Shown in pieces: positions 37,888 to 47,680 of a DNA stretch of 64,000 bases. How positions within the stretch are numbered: the first letter of the stretch is position 1; each line of letters begins with the position of its first letter. The notes beneath the pieces were generated by a model. It had not been told where the DNA came from. It saw only the letters and a list, made by a program, of their open reading frames with translations, and searched no databases. A program made the translations under genes and the position numbers. Origin of the DNA: CAWBOY01 sp963790585 (GTDB lineage: Bacteria > Planctomycetota > Planctomycetia > Gemmatales > Gemmataceae); NCBI GenBank assembly GCA_963790585.1, contig CAWBOY010000007.1:682001-746000 (forward strand), given 5' to 3'.

Positions 37888-38265
37888 TTATCCCAACAGC
37901 GCTCGCTGAAAATGGACATGTTTCCATTTCCCGTCGCGCCGTTCCCAAACGCGCGTTTCCGCGTGGGCCGTCGTCACCGGCGTCCCCTCGACGCCGATCC
38001 GCTGGACCAACCGCACATACGCGATTACGGCGACATCGCCCATGAGGCGAACGTGAGGCTGAACCATCGTCGTCAGATGCCGGCCACGGATTCCGCCCAA
38101 GTCAAAGTAGTAGCGATGAAACGCCATCCCCTCGACTAACAGTCCATGCGACTCCGGCTCCAAAGCCGTCAATGAGGGATCGCACAACTCCTGATAGGTC
38201 GCCCAATCCCCATCGGCGATGCTTTCGAGCAGGCGTTGGTTGAGCCGTAATAATTCTTCGCTCAT
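37888..38265 (-). CDS. CaMKII association-domain-like / NTF2-fold protein
   Basis: The 125-residue protein matches bacterial members of the calcium/calmodulin-dependent kinase II association-domain family: LLRLNQRLLESIADGDWATYQELCDPSLTALEPES, an HRYYFDL segment, VAVIAYVRLVQ and AETRVWERRDGKWKHVHFQR. In bacteria these are small NTF2-fold proteins related to SnoaL/DUF4440, of unknown function. It is 11 bp downstream of the DUF1501 gene in the opposite order (its start is next to the DUF1501 stop), so the two may be co-transcribed. Confidence 0.87.
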   Translation of the reverse strand: MSEELLRLNQRLLESIADGDWATYQELCDPSLTALEPESHGLLVEGMAFHRYYFDLGGIRGRHLTTMVQPHVRLMGDVAVIAYVRLVQRIGVEGTPVTTAHAETRVWERRDGKWKHVHFQRALLG

Positions 38266-38275
38266 GCGTCAATTC

Positions 38276-39727
38276 TCAGGCGATAATCTTGTGCAACACG
38301 TTTCCATAGACGTCCGTCAGGCGGAACGGTCGACCATTGTACTTGTAGGTTAACTTGGTGTGGTCCAGGCCCAACAAATGCAGCATGGTCGCATGGAGGT
38401 CATGAACGGCCACGCGATCGTCGACGGCCTTGAGGCCGACCTCATCGGTGGCTCCATAATGGACGCCGCCTTTGATGCCGCCGCCCGCCATCCAGACGGT
38501 GAAGGCATTGGGATTGTGGTCGCGGCCCATCTGTTGGCTATTCTTGGGCCGTTGCGCCACAGGCAATCGACCAAACTCGCCGCCCCAAATCACCAGCGTC
38601 GAATCGAGCAAGCCGCGTTGTTTCAGATCGCTCAACAGCGCCGCGATCGGCATATCGGTCTCGCCCGCGAACTGGCGATGGTTGGCCGCGATGTCGGTGT
38701 GCCCATCCCAGCTCCGTTCGTTCTCCATGCCGCCGGAATAGATCTGTACAAACCGCACACCGCGCTCGACGAGCCGCCGGGCCATCAATACCTGTTTGGC
38801 AAAGTGCTTGCATTTGGGATTATCCAACCCGTACATCTGCCGAATCGCTTCCGGTTCTTTGTTGACATCGAGCGCCTCGGGGGCCGACATCTGCATTCGA
38901 TAGGCGAGTTCAAAACTCTCGATACGTGCCGACAGCTCCGCCTCGGCTTCGTGTTCCTTCTGATGCTTTTCGTTGAGCTTCCTCAATAGGTCGAGCTGGC
39001 GACGCTGCCGCGCGTCGGTCAATGCCGGGCCACGCTCCAGATTGTCGATCGGCGCCCCTTGCGGATTTAGGGCCGTGCCCTGATAGATCCCCGGCAGAAA
39101 ACCCGCCCCCCAGTTTTGAGCATGACCCTTGGGCAGCCCGCGGCCGAGAGTGTCGTACATGGTGACAAACGCCGGTAGATTCTTGCTCTCACTGCCAAGG
39201 CCGTAGGTCACCCATGAGCCGACACAGGGAAAGCCCATACGGCTCATGCCGGTGTTGATCTCAAACAACGCCGGCGAATGGTTGTTGGTCTCGGTGTAAC
39301 ACGAATGGATAAAGGCCATATCATCGACATGCTTGGCCATGCCCGGAAAGATCTCCGGAACCCACGACCCCGATTGCCCATGCTGCTTCCACTCAAACGG
39401 CGACTTGAGCAACGGCCCGACCTGATCGACGAAGAAGCCCGTCTTATTATCGAACCCCTTTAGCTCCATCCCATGCCGCTTCGCCAACTCCGGCTTGTAA
39501 TCCCAGGTATCGACCTGGCTCGGCCCACCATTCATGAACAACCAAATCACCGCCTTGGCCTTCCCAGGGAAGTGCGGCTTTTTCGGCGCCAACGGATTCA
39601 AATCCGCCTCCGCCGCCAGCAACCCCTCTTGCTGCAACAAACCGGTCAGGGCAACGGAACCAAACCCCGCTCCGGCGCGCTGCAGAAACCAGCGCCGGGT
39701 GGGCATGAATGGATGAGAGTGATTCAT
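38276..39727 (-). CDS. DUF1501 domain protein (exported sulfatase-like)
   Basis: A twin-arginine-like signal (TRRWFLQRAGAGFGSVALTGLL) is followed by the DUF1501 fold: AKAVIWLFMNGGPSQVDTWDYKP, FIHSCYTETNNHSPALFEINTG, PCVGSWVTYGLGSESKNLPAFV, FVQIYSGGMENERSWDGH and VIWGGEFGRLPVAQ. It ends with HLLGLDHTKLTYKYNGRPFRLTDV. DUF1501 belongs to the alkaline-phosphatase/sulfatase superfamily and is greatly expanded in planctomycetes, nearly always paired with a DUF1549/DUF1553 gene; here that partner is 4.5 kb away at 44209. The ATG at 39727 is at the twin-arginine region. The frame is intact. Confidence 0.94.
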   Translation of the reverse strand: MNHSHPFMPTRRWFLQRAGAGFGSVALTGLLQQEGLLAAEADLNPLAPKKPHFPGKAKAVIWLFMNGGPSQVDTWDYKPELAKRHGMELKGFDNKTGFFVDQVGPLLKSPFEWKQHGQSGSWVPEIFPGMAKHVDDMAFIHSCYTETNNHSPALFEINTGMSRMGFPCVGSWVTYGLGSESKNLPAFVTMYDTLGRGLPKGHAQNWGAGFLPGIYQGTALNPQGAPIDNLERGPALTDARQRRQLDLLRKLNEKHQKEHEAEAELSARIESFELAYRMQMSAPEALDVNKEPEAIRQMYGLDNPKCKHFAKQVLMARRLVERGVRFVQIYSGGMENERSWDGHTDIAANHRQFAGETDMPIAALLSDLKQRGLLDSTLVIWGGEFGRLPVAQRPKNSQQMGRDHNPNAFTVWMAGGGIKGGVHYGATDEVGLKAVDDRVAVHDLHATMLHLLGLDHTKLTYKYNGRPFRLTDVYGNVLHKIIA

Positions 39728-39774
39728 GGAGAGTATTACCCTTATTGAGCAGCCCGCGGGTTCCTGTTGACAGC

Positions 39775-40257
39775 TTAACAACTTCGCGGCGGATGTGCCA
39801 CCAATGCCGTGTCAAGCAATTGAATCGTCTTGCTATCGCGCTCGCCCCCAAAATACCTTTCGAGCACTCGCGCAAACACGGAATCTGGCGGCGTCATGCA
39901 GGCGAACAGCGTGGCACTCGACTTCAATTTCATGTCGTCAGGCGAGCCAAAAACCTCCAATGCGGACTTGCCCTCGACCAGAACGGCAGCTTTGGCGCAT
40001 TCCAAAAGCCTTGGGCCAAGAATCGGATGATTTAGATACGCTTTGGCTTCCTCAATGCTCTTGATGGAGTAAATCTTCGCGGTCGCGCTGAAACCCAGGC
40101 CGTCGATCTGCGGGAAGATGAACCACATCCAGTGCGTATGCTTCTGGCCGGCGCGGATCTCCGAAAGGGCTCGTTCGTAGCAATCACGCTGGGCGCGCAC
40201 GAAGCGCTCAAGATCGTAGGGGTCGTCAACGCTGGCTTCCGGGCGTGAACTTGTCAT
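39775..40257 (-). CDS. DUF1810 family protein
   Basis: The 160-residue protein has the DUF1810 pattern: DPYDLERFVRAQRDCYERALSEIRAGQKHTHWMWFIFPQIDGLG, YSIKSIEEAKAYLNHPILGPRLLEC and SPDDMKLKSSATLF. The family includes calpastatin-like annotated proteins of unknown function in many soil bacteria, probably a NADAR/macro-like fold. It stands 48 bp upstream of DUF1501 in the transcriptional sense. The ATG at 40257 is preferred to a GTG at 40278, because GGAAAC precedes it. Confidence 0.9.
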   Translation of the reverse strand: MTSSRPEASVDDPYDLERFVRAQRDCYERALSEIRAGQKHTHWMWFIFPQIDGLGFSATAKIYSIKSIEEAKAYLNHPILGPRLLECAKAAVLVEGKSALEVFGSPDDMKLKSSATLFACMTPPDSVFARVLERYFGGERDSKTIQLLDTALVAHPPRSC

Positions 40258-40381
40258 GGCGTTTCCAGGATAAGACACAACAACTTATCCATGTGATTGT
40301 ATCACAAAACGAGCCAACTTCGCCAGGAACCAGCATTCGCAACGATGCTTCGGCCAAGACGAGCCTAACATGCCTGTGCGA

Positions 40382-40741
40382 CTACTTGATCTCTGGTAAC
40401 CCTGACAATTCGATCATCGGACGAATTTCAATGGTGCCTTTTGCCGCGGGCGGAATGCGTCCAGCGATGGCGATCGCTTCGTCTAGATTCGCGGCTTCAA
40501 CGATGTAGTAGCCGCCGAGCTGTTCCGTTGTTTCGGCGAACGGGCCATCGGTGGTGATGCGGTTGCCGTTGCGGACGCGCACGGAGGTGGCGGTTGCCAC
40601 GGGATACAGCGGCGATGCCGCAAGGAACTTCCCCTGAGCGGCGAGTTCATGGCATAGCTTCGTCGAATTCGCGATGCACGTGTCGTGTTCCTCTTGGGTC
40701 CAAGAATTCTCAGCGCTGTAAACGAGCATCATGTACTTCAT
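40382..40741 (-). CDS. YCII-related (DGPF) domain protein
   Basis: The 119-residue protein starts MKYMMLVYSAENSW and contains the DGPF motif in TTDGPFAETTEQLGGYYIVEAANLDEAI, with IEIRPMIEL at the end. The ATG at 40741 follows GAGGAAG, so the upstream frame is not used. In many bacteria such proteins are encoded next to an ECF sigma factor with the DUF6596 domain, exactly as here; the sigma factor lies 55 bp upstream on the same strand. They have a ferredoxin-like dimeric fold of unknown catalytic role. Confidence 0.93.
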   Translation of the reverse strand: MKYMMLVYSAENSWTQEEHDTCIANSTKLCHELAAQGKFLAASPLYPVATATSVRVRNGNRITTDGPFAETTEQLGGYYIVEAANLDEAIAIAGRIPPAAKGTIEIRPMIELSGLPEIK

Positions 40742-40795
40742 GGCTTCCTCAATTGGTGATAACTTAATCCAAATCGATATGGACACAAAGGCAAA

Positions 40796-42022
40796 TCAGG
40801 TCAGCTCCAAGAGTCGCTTCTTGAGAAAACGGCGTTCGGGCTCTTGTTGGGCCAAAGCCAAGGCGCGCTCGTAGGCCAATTTGGCCTCATTGATTTGGCC
40901 CAGCCGGCGACAAAGATCCGCTTGGGCCGCATGAGCCAAGTGATAATCGGCCAAATCGCCGCGCTCCAGGATGGTATTGATTATGGTCAGACCAGCATTC
41001 GGATGGTCACGCATGGCGACCGCCACGGCTCGATTCAGCTCGATCACCGGCGACGGCGCAGCACGCATCATTACGTCATAGAGAGCCACGATCTGTGCCC
41101 AATCGGTCTGTGCCGTGCTTGGCGCGTCGGCATGGACTGCCGAGATCGTCGCCTGAATCGTGTAGACGCCGAACCGACGCGAGGCGAGGGAACGCTCCAC
41201 CAGGCGCTTGCCTTCGGAAATCAGCTCCTGGTTCCATTGCGAGCGGTCTTGATCCTCCAGGAGGATCAAATCGCCCTCAGGCGTCGTACGTGCCGTTCGT
41301 CTGGATTCATGGAGGAGCATCAACGCCAGCAACCCCATCACCTCGGGATCGGGCAATAGCTCGTGGAGCAATCGTCCCAAACGAATGGCCTCGGCCGATA
41401 GATTGGGCTGCGTCAGCGACTCGCCGACTGACGCGGAGTAGCCTTCATTGAATACGAGATAGAGTACAGACAGAACGGCGCCGAGGCGCTCCGGAAAATC
41501 CGCAACTGAGGGAATGTCGTAAGGGATATTGGCCTGACGAATTTTCACTTTGGCGCGGACAATCCGTTGGGCGATCGTGGACGGCGTCGTCAAGAACGCG
41601 GCCGCGATTTGGTCGGTGGTCAGGCCACAGACCTCGCGCAACGTCATAGCGACCTGCGCAGCTGGCGCGAGTGCCGGGTGACAACATGTGAACACCAGGC
41701 GAAGGCGATCATCCTCAATGTCGAGGGCGGCCCGTTCGGCGTTGACGTTCGCAAGCTCATTCACCCGATTCACAAGGGCATCACGCATGTTCTCCGAGCG
41801 AACGCGACGACGCAGGGCATCGATCGCCTTGAAGCGGCCTGCGGAGACAAGCCAGGCCCGTGGATTCGCCGGCATCCCGTGCTGCTGCCATTGCTCCAAG
41901 GCCGACGCGAAGGCCTCGTGCATAGCCTCCTCGGCGAGATCGAAGTCGCCAAGGAGGCGGACCAGCGTTGAGAACACACGCCGTGATTCACGTAGATACA
42001 AGTCGCTGATGAACTCGCGCAT
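40796..42022 (-). CDS. ECF RNA polymerase sigma factor with C-terminal DUF6596/TPR-like domain
   Basis: This 408-residue sigma factor has sigma2 (RRVFSTLVRLLGDFDLAEEAMHEAFASALEQW, PRAWLVSAGRFKAIDALRR) and sigma4 (LTTDQIAAAFLTTPSTIAQRIVRAK). A long C-terminal part follows (LGAVLSVLYLVFNEGYSAS, LLHELLPDPEVMGLLALMLLHESRR, NRAVAVAMRDHPNAGLTII), which is the DUF6596 domain. This is the ECF41/42-like group usually linked to YCII and VOC genes. No anti-sigma factor is nearby; in this group the C-terminal extension is thought to regulate activity. The ATG at 42022 is chosen over a TTG at 42028. Confidence 0.94.
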   Translation of the reverse strand: MREFISDLYLRESRRVFSTLVRLLGDFDLAEEAMHEAFASALEQWQQHGMPANPRAWLVSAGRFKAIDALRRRVRSENMRDALVNRVNELANVNAERAALDIEDDRLRLVFTCCHPALAPAAQVAMTLREVCGLTTDQIAAAFLTTPSTIAQRIVRAKVKIRQANIPYDIPSVADFPERLGAVLSVLYLVFNEGYSASVGESLTQPNLSAEAIRLGRLLHELLPDPEVMGLLALMLLHESRRTARTTPEGDLILLEDQDRSQWNQELISEGKRLVERSLASRRFGVYTIQATISAVHADAPSTAQTDWAQIVALYDVMMRAAPSPVIELNRAVAVAMRDHPNAGLTIINTILERGDLADYHLAHAAQADLCRRLGQINEAKLAYERALALAQQEPERRFLKKRLLELT

Positions 42023-42052
42023 AGGCAACTCGGGCCACGGGGAGCATAAATC

Positions 42053-42541
42053 TTACATGCGCGGATGCGAGAACGCCTCTTTCATCGCGGTCTGCATTTC
42101 CGCGGGCGTCAGGTCCTTGAGATGGGTGGCGAACGACCACTTGTGACCAAACGGATCGATCACGACGCCGAAGCGGTCGCCCCAGAACATGTCGGTTGCC
42201 GGCATGGCGACTTTCGCACCGGCGTCGTGGGCTCGCTTGATAGCGGCGTCGCAGTTCTCCACGTAGTGATGAATGCTCACGGGAGTGCCTTTGAGGGCCG
42301 TGGCCGTGGACGATTGGCCGCCGCAGAATTCGGGGAAGTCGTCCACCAGGAACACGTAGCTCTTGCCGACACGGATCTGCGCGTGCATGAGCCGATGGCC
42401 GTCGGGCGCTGGCATACGACTGACTTCTTCCGCGCCGAAGGCTTTCTTGTAAAACTCGATCGCCTCGGTGCAGGGACTGCACACCAAGTGCGGAATCAGG
42501 CCTTCTTGGCCGGCGGGAATCGGCGGCGTGGACTTGCTCAT
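42053..42541 (-). CDS. VOC family protein, PhnB-like (glyoxalase fold)
   Basis: The 162-residue protein has two beta-alpha-beta-beta-beta halves: HLVCSPCTEAIEFYKKAFGAEEVSRMPAPDGHRLMHAQIRVG and VSIHHYVENCDAAIKRAHDAGAKVAMPATDMFWGDRFGVVIDPFGHKWSFATH. This is the PhnB-like branch of the vicinal oxygen chelate superfamily. The ATG at 42541 has AAGGAG at the proper distance, whereas the ATG at 42547 is too close to it. It lies 30 bp upstream of the ECF sigma gene and belongs to the same cassette. Confidence 0.93.
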   Translation of the reverse strand: MSKSTPPIPAGQEGLIPHLVCSPCTEAIEFYKKAFGAEEVSRMPAPDGHRLMHAQIRVGKSYVFLVDDFPEFCGGQSSTATALKGTPVSIHHYVENCDAAIKRAHDAGAKVAMPATDMFWGDRFGVVIDPFGHKWSFATHLKDLTPAEMQTAMKEAFSHPRM

Positions 42542-42578
42542 GGTCATTCTCCTTGGAAAAAAGTGGTAAACGGTATTA

Positions 42579-43058
42579 TCAGGGGTTATCGAAAGCCTGC
42601 TTGAGCGCGCGAATATCGAGCCTTTTCATTGTCAGCATCGCCTTCATGGCACGTTGAGACTTTTCCGCGTCAGGACTGCCCAACAATTCGGGCAAGATGG
42701 TCGGAACGATTTGCCAGGAGAGCCCAAACTTGTCTTTGAGCCAGCCGCATTGGACCTCGCTGCCGCCGGCCGACAGCTTGTCCCAATACGTATCCACTTC
42801 CTCCTGCGACTGGCAATTCACGACGAAGGAAATCGCCTCCGAGAACTTGAAATGCGGCCCGCCGTTGAGGCCGACAAACGTCTGCCCGTCCAGTTGAAAT
42901 TCCACGGTCATCGCCGACCCAGCTGGCCCCGGCCCAGTCTTACCGTAGCGGACTACTTTGACGATCTTTGAATTCGGAAAGATCGAAACATAAAAGCCAG
43001 CCGCCTCTTCCGCTTGATGGTCGAACCATAAAAAGGGCGTGATTTTTTGGACGGGCAT
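42579..43058 (-). CDS. VOC family protein (3-demethylubiquinone-9 3-methyltransferase-like domain)
   Basis: This 159-residue protein starts PVQKITPFLWFDHQAEEAAGFYVSIFPNSKI and has FQLDGQTFVGLNGGPHFKFSEAISFVVNCQSQEEVDTYWDKLSAGG, CGWLKDKFGLSWQIVPTILPELL and AMLTMKRLDIRALKQAF. It belongs to the PhnB/DUF899-neighbour VOC group (Pfam 3-dmu-9_3-mt), whose name comes from an old annotation and does not show methyltransferase activity. AGAAGGAG precedes the ATG. It is the first gene of the VOC-VOC-ECF-YCII cassette. Confidence 0.93.
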   Translation of the reverse strand: MPVQKITPFLWFDHQAEEAAGFYVSIFPNSKIVKVVRYGKTGPGPAGSAMTVEFQLDGQTFVGLNGGPHFKFSEAISFVVNCQSQEEVDTYWDKLSAGGSEVQCGWLKDKFGLSWQIVPTILPELLGSPDAEKSQRAMKAMLTMKRLDIRALKQAFDNP

Positions 43059-43157
43059 GGATCATTCTCCTTCTGTCGATGACATCGGAAAGCATTTTGG
43101 CCGCTGTTATCTATTTGTCGAATGGGAAGACGGCGAATCGACAAGGTGGCGGAAAAT

Positions 43158-43240
43158 TTCACGAGCCGGGAGCGCCAGCGACCGGAGAGAATCTGAAAAA
43201 ATGTAATGCTCTCCGGTCGCTGATGCTCCCGGCTCGTGAA
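43158..43240. repeat. hairpin with arms of about 31 bp
   Basis: TTCACGAGCCGGGAGC begins the left arm and GCTCCCGGCTCGTGAA ends the right arm. The inner arm CAGCGACCGGAGAG is also paired. A two-base mismatch interrupts it. The wording is like palindrome family 1 (GAGCCxxxAGCGxCAGCGA) but not the same. It lies between the DUF4058 gene and the VOC cassette. Confidence 0.8.
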
Positions 43241-43257
43241 GAGCGGAAGCGCTTGCA

Positions 43258-44045
43258 TCAAACCCTTAACTTTGCCGTCCTCAATTTCTCAACACACCAC
43301 GCCACGTCCTCACCTGTCATCTCTCCCGGCGGCGGCTCGTCATAGTGCAGCAATCCCGGATAGGGCCCTTCCTCGTAGCAGCGCGTGAAGGCCGCTTGGA
43401 GATCGAGGGTTACGTCCGCGTCATCCTTCCGCAAGGGAACCTTGATACGTGGCAGGCGGTTAGTCAGTAGGATCGGATAGACTTCGCGTTGTCGTTTGCG
43501 TCGCCGTAATACGACGGCCATGTAGTGCCAGGGGCGCAGTAGGATCCGTTGCGATTCGGTGACATTTACCGTGGGGGCGCCCGCTCGTAGTAGGTCGATC
43601 TCGACGATATTCGCTCGGCCATGCCATAATTCCGTGCGTTTCTGGAGATACGAACGTCGACCGTCACCGCGGGACTTGTTATCGGGGCTGAGAACTTCTA
43701 TGGCGGTGACAATGCGATTGCCCGCGGCAGGCTCGATGATTTGGAGATAGGGTTGGCGTACTTTGTCATCGCGTAGCTTGAAGATAGCCGGGGCATCGGC
43801 TTCGAGGACCGCCGCTTTCGCTGCGCCTGTGTCGCCGGATGAAGATACGGAAAGTACGGAGACATCCGGGTAGATCGGTCGATCGGAATCGACAACGAAT
43901 AGTCGATCCTGGACTAGCGCAACATAGTTGGGTCGCAAAAGCGGCATCAGGTAGGCCTGGATACAGATTATCAAACGATCATGAAAATCGGCCCAGATCG
44001 CGGGCGCTCGATGTATGGGTCCATTCCCGGAAAGGGTGCTGGCAT
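43258..44045 (-). CDS. DUF4058 family protein (frameshifted)
   Basis: From an ATG at 44045, 5 bp after GGGAGG, the frame reads MPAPFPGMDPYIERP, the exact DUF4058 N-terminus. After a one-base loss near 44006 the rest continues in another frame as AIWADFHDRLIICIQAYLMPLLRPNYVALVQDRLFV, IEVLSPDNKSRGDGRRSYLQKRTEL, IVEIDLLRAG and EDVAWCVEKL. The core has the look of a PD-(D/E)XK nuclease (EVLSPDNK, EIDLLR), and DUF4058 is common in planctomycetes and cyanobacteria. Function is unknown. Confidence 0.88.
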
Positions 44046-44078
44046 GTTGTTGGACCTCCCTTAAGCTTAATCTGTATA

Positions 44079-44200
44079 GTAGACGCGGCATCTTGCCGCG
44101 TTAATGACCTTGGCCCGAAGCAGACGCGAAATCAAACAAGGTAAGTCAAATAACGCGGCAAGATGCCGCGTCTACCATAATGCTGACGCTTCAGGCTCGG
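44079..44200. repeat. 25-bp inverted repeat with adjoining family 1 fragment
   Basis: GTAGACGCGGCATCTTGCCG begins a 25-bp arm (44079-44103), matched exactly by 44151-44175, with a 47-nt loop. Right after it, GCTGACGCTTCAGGCTCGG (44182-44200) is half of palindrome family 1. It lies between the DUF4058 and DUF1549 genes. Confidence 0.85.
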
Positions 44201-44208
44201 ACGCCCCG

Positions 44209-46606
44209 TCAATCCACATACACAAACTCATTCAACCCTAGCAGCACCTGGGCGAAGTCCGCCCACGCTAATTCCGCCGCATCTGTTTTATTATCGACCT
44301 TATACGATCTTATTTGTTCTTCAATGAACACCAGCGTTTCCTTCAGTTCCGTCGCTGTCGGCTGTCGGCCCAAGGTGATCAGGTAACCATTCTTCACCGC
44401 GTCGGCTGATTTACCCTCGGCCGGGGCGATACGCTTTACCAGTGCTTCCGCACAGGCGCGGACCTGTTTGCTATTGATCATGAGCAACGCCTGTGGGGCG
44501 ATCGTTGTCGTGGTCCGCTGTTCGATGCCTTGGAGCGCGTCGGGGCCGTCGAAGAGGACCATGCTTGGGATGAGTTGGCTGCGCTTGACGAAGAAGTAGA
44601 TTGCGCGGCGTTTTTGATTTGGGTCGAGCGTGCCGGGGCCATACATCTTGGGATCGAGTGCGCCGCTGGCGGCAAGCATGGCGTCACGGATGATCTCGGC
44701 CTCCAGGCGGTGTGGGACGCGGCGCCAGAGGAGCTTGTTCTCAGGATCCAGTTCGGCTTTTTTCGGGTCGAAGTCGTCGCCCTGGCGATAGACGGCACTG
44801 GCCATCATGAGCTTGTGAATCGGCTTGAGTTTCCAGTCGTGGGCGATCAGCTGATTCGCCAGGTAGTCGAGCAATTCGGGATGGGTTGGCTTTTCACCCT
44901 GGAGGCCAAAGTCGCTTGGCGTCGCCACGATGCCGCGGCCGAAATGGTGTTGCCACATGCGGTTGACAATGACGCGCGCCAGGAGGTGCCCGGCCCCCTG
45001 ATCCACATCGGTGAGCCACGCAGCCAAGCCACGGCGCCGATACGAGAGCCGCGAACCTGGAGGCGGCTTGACTTGCCAGCGGGTCTCGTCGGTGCCGCGC
45101 TCCAGAACCTGAGCGAAGCCGGGCGACATGACCTCTTCCTTTTGATTGGGATCGCCGCGCTTGAGGAAGTGGGTCTCCTTGAGGAAGTCCTCTCCCTGAG
45201 TATGGAGCCGCACGGCCGGCAGGCCCTCGCTACAGATCATCGCCTTGTAGGTTTTGGGCTTGGCCTTGAGTTCGTGTTGCTTGACTCGATCGAGACATTT
45301 GTGATATTCGGGATCGCGTGCCGGGAACCACTTGGTAGTCACTGCTTTGAGGGCATCGACCAGTGGCTTGTGGTCTGCCTCATATTTCGCCAGGTCCTGT
45401 TTGTATGTATCTGGTTTCTCGGGTAGATCGATCTCCGTCCGCACGGTCGTGGTGAACGTCGAGAGCAGGCGGTAGTAATCTTTAGTGGGGATTGGATCGT
45501 ATTTGTGATCGTGGCAGCGGGCGCAGCCGATGGTCAAGCCGAGCATGGCGGTGCCCATGGTGCGGACGATGTCGTCGAGTTCGTCGTAGCGTTCCTTCTC
45601 GACCTGGTTGGCGGTGATCTGCGTGCTATGGACGCCGGCACCGAGAAAGCCGGTGGCGGCCAAGGCGAGAGGGTTGTCCGGCTCCAGCTCATCCCCCGCG
45701 ATCTGCCATTGGACGAATTTATCATAAGGAAGATCGTTATTAAGCGCTTTAATGACGAAGTCGCGGTACGGATAAGCCGTGGGCCGATCATAGTCATGCT
45801 CGAAGCCGTGGCTCTCGGCATAGCGGGCGAGGTCAAGCCAATGCCGCGCCCAGCGCTCGCCGTAATGCGGGCTGGCCAGAAGACGATCGAGCAGCTTTTC
45901 ATAGGCGTCGGGCGCCTCGTCTTTGAGAAACGCCTCGATTTCCTCTGGGGTCGGTGGTAGCCCTATCAGGTCGAAGGTGGCACGGCGGATCAGCTTTCGC
46001 TTATCGGCCAATTTGCTCGGCGTCAGGCCCTTCTCTTGTTGCTTCGCCAGGATGAAGGCGTCGACAGCCGTCTTGCTCCAGGCGGCATCTTTATCTTTGA
46101 CCGGCGGTGGTTGCGGATTTCGCAGAGGGGCAAAGGACCAGAACTTGCGGTCGTCGGCGCTGACAGTCATCGGTTTCTTGACGACGGCCTTGTCCAGCAA
46201 TGGCTTGTCATAAGGCGCACCAAGATCGATCCAGACGGCGAGCTGCTTGAGCGATTCGTCTTTGAGCTTCGGCTCTTTTGGGGGCATATGTGGTTGGTCG
46301 AGGTGGGCGGCGAACTTGTAGAGCCGACTCTCGGCGGATTTGCCGAGGACGAGCGCCGGACCGTTGTCGCCGCCCTTGAGGAGCGCCTTCGCGCGAGGTG
46401 AGATCGAGGCCGCTGCGCGTCTTGTCGCCGCCGTGGCATTTGAGGCACTGGTCGATGAGCAGCGGTCGAATCGATTGGGTGAAAAGCTCGCGTCCCTTCG
46501 CCATCTTCTCGGCGTGGTCGGGCGCGAGGTCCTTGGAAGGCTGCTCAGCGGGAGCCGCGATCGTCACAGTTATCAAAATCACATACGCTATCGCCATCCG
46601 CCGCAT
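44209..46606 (-). CDS. PSD1-type protein: planctomycete cytochrome C + DUF1549 + DUF1553 (frameshifted)
   Basis: The N-terminus has a signal peptide (AIAYVILITVTIAAPA) and a haem-binding segment, LFTQSIRPLLIDQCLKCHGGDKTRSGLDLTSREG. A one-base change near 46385 links this to LLKGGDNGPALVLGKSAESR, then MPPKEPKLKDESLKQLAVWID. DUF1549 follows (FWSFAPLRNP, RRATFDLIGLPPTPEEIEAFL, SPHYGERWARHWLDLARYAES), then DUF1553 (SRLSYRRRGLAAWLTD, RVIVNRMWQHHFGRGIVATPSDFG, RRVPHRLEAEIIRDAMLAASG). It is a secreted protein of unknown role, usually next to DUF1501 and thought to act in polysaccharide degradation or redox chemistry. Confidence 0.93.
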
Positions 46607-46836
46607 CGCGCTCTCCCGTTGGGGCGTAAAACTGCTGGTTCGATATCAGCAGTTTACCCGATCGGGAGGCGACGGGAAACGTTATGGCTTTCGTTTCGGG
46701 CCCTGAAAAGGCGCGCTCACCTCAATTGTGAAGATTATGTGAATTCGTTCGGAGGGGTTATGGGGGGGTCGAATGCAACGAATTGCTCAACCCCTATTTC
46801 AGCAAAGGCATGCTTGCGCTTTGGGCTCGGGATGAA

Positions 46837-47559
46837 TCAATGCCCCTTATCGCAGCCCAACATTTCTTTCACCGACTTCGATGGCACATAAACCCGATCG
46901 CCCGGCATCAGCTGATAGTTGGTCGTCACATCGCCGAGTTGCACGATATCGTGATAACAGACGGCCATGATGATGCGCTCTTGGCCGGGAGCCGTCGGAC
47001 GGCTCACGATGATATGTTTGCGCGAGGCTCCGTCGGTTAGACCGCCGGCCGAGGCGACGATGGCGTCGAGTACCGTTTCGCGGCCCGTGTATTGAAAGGC
47101 GCCGGGGCTATTGACTTGGCCCAGCACGTAAAACACCTTGCTCACACGGCTGACGATGCGCACCGTCACGGCGGAGGATTCCTTGGTCTGAGACTTAATT
47201 AGCTCACGCGCGGCCAACTCGATCTCTTCCGTCGTCTTGCCGGCGATCATCAGTTTGCCGAAGCGGCCGAGTTGGATGGTGCCGTCGGGTAGGATCGGCT
47301 GATCGCCCGGCAAGCGGAGAGTCGATTCCGGGTCGGCGGGTTGGATCAACACAACATCGCCCGGTTCGAGGAGATAGGGCCCGATGACGCGCTTGTTCAG
47401 CTCCCGCGGCACATCGGGCTGGTCAAACTTTTGCTTCACGGCCTTGGCTTCCGGCGTGAGCTGATGCGCTGGAGAAAACGGCGATCGACCGTTGGAAAAG
47501 CTGTTGCAGCCCGTGAGCAAAATCAGCCCGGCTACGACCGCGAAACGATTGATCGCCAT
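46837..47559 (-). CDS. polysaccharide biosynthesis/export lipoprotein (Wza/SLBB-like)
   Basis: The lipobox is LILLTGC near residue 19. The export domain follows with YLLEPGDVVLIQPADPESTLRLPGDQPILPDGTIQLGRFGKLMIAGKTTEEIE, then an SLBB-type domain with VSRVSKVFYVLGQVNSPGAFQYTGRETVLDAIVASAGGLTDGAS and a closing YQLMPGDRVYVPSKSVKEMLG. At 240 residues it is of usual size for planctomycete Wza-like proteins. It would form part of an outer-membrane channel for capsule or exopolysaccharide. No glycosyltransferases are adjacent. The ATG at 47559 is chosen so that the signal begins normally. Confidence 0.92.
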   Translation of the reverse strand: MAINRFAVVAGLILLTGCNSFSNGRSPFSPAHQLTPEAKAVKQKFDQPDVPRELNKRVIGPYLLEPGDVVLIQPADPESTLRLPGDQPILPDGTIQLGRFGKLMIAGKTTEEIELAARELIKSQTKESSAVTVRIVSRVSKVFYVLGQVNSPGAFQYTGRETVLDAIVASAGGLTDGASRKHIIVSRPTAPGQERIIMAVCYHDIVQLGDVTTNYQLMPGDRVYVPSKSVKEMLGCDKGH

Positions 47560-47680
47560 GATTGAAAGCTCCCCCACGCCAGGCGTGCGTTGCATGCCAA
47601 ACGATTATCCGGCACTTGGGGGTAATATCGGCAGAATGGATCGTGACGATCAAATGGAAAGGATGGAAGAAGCGGAAATT

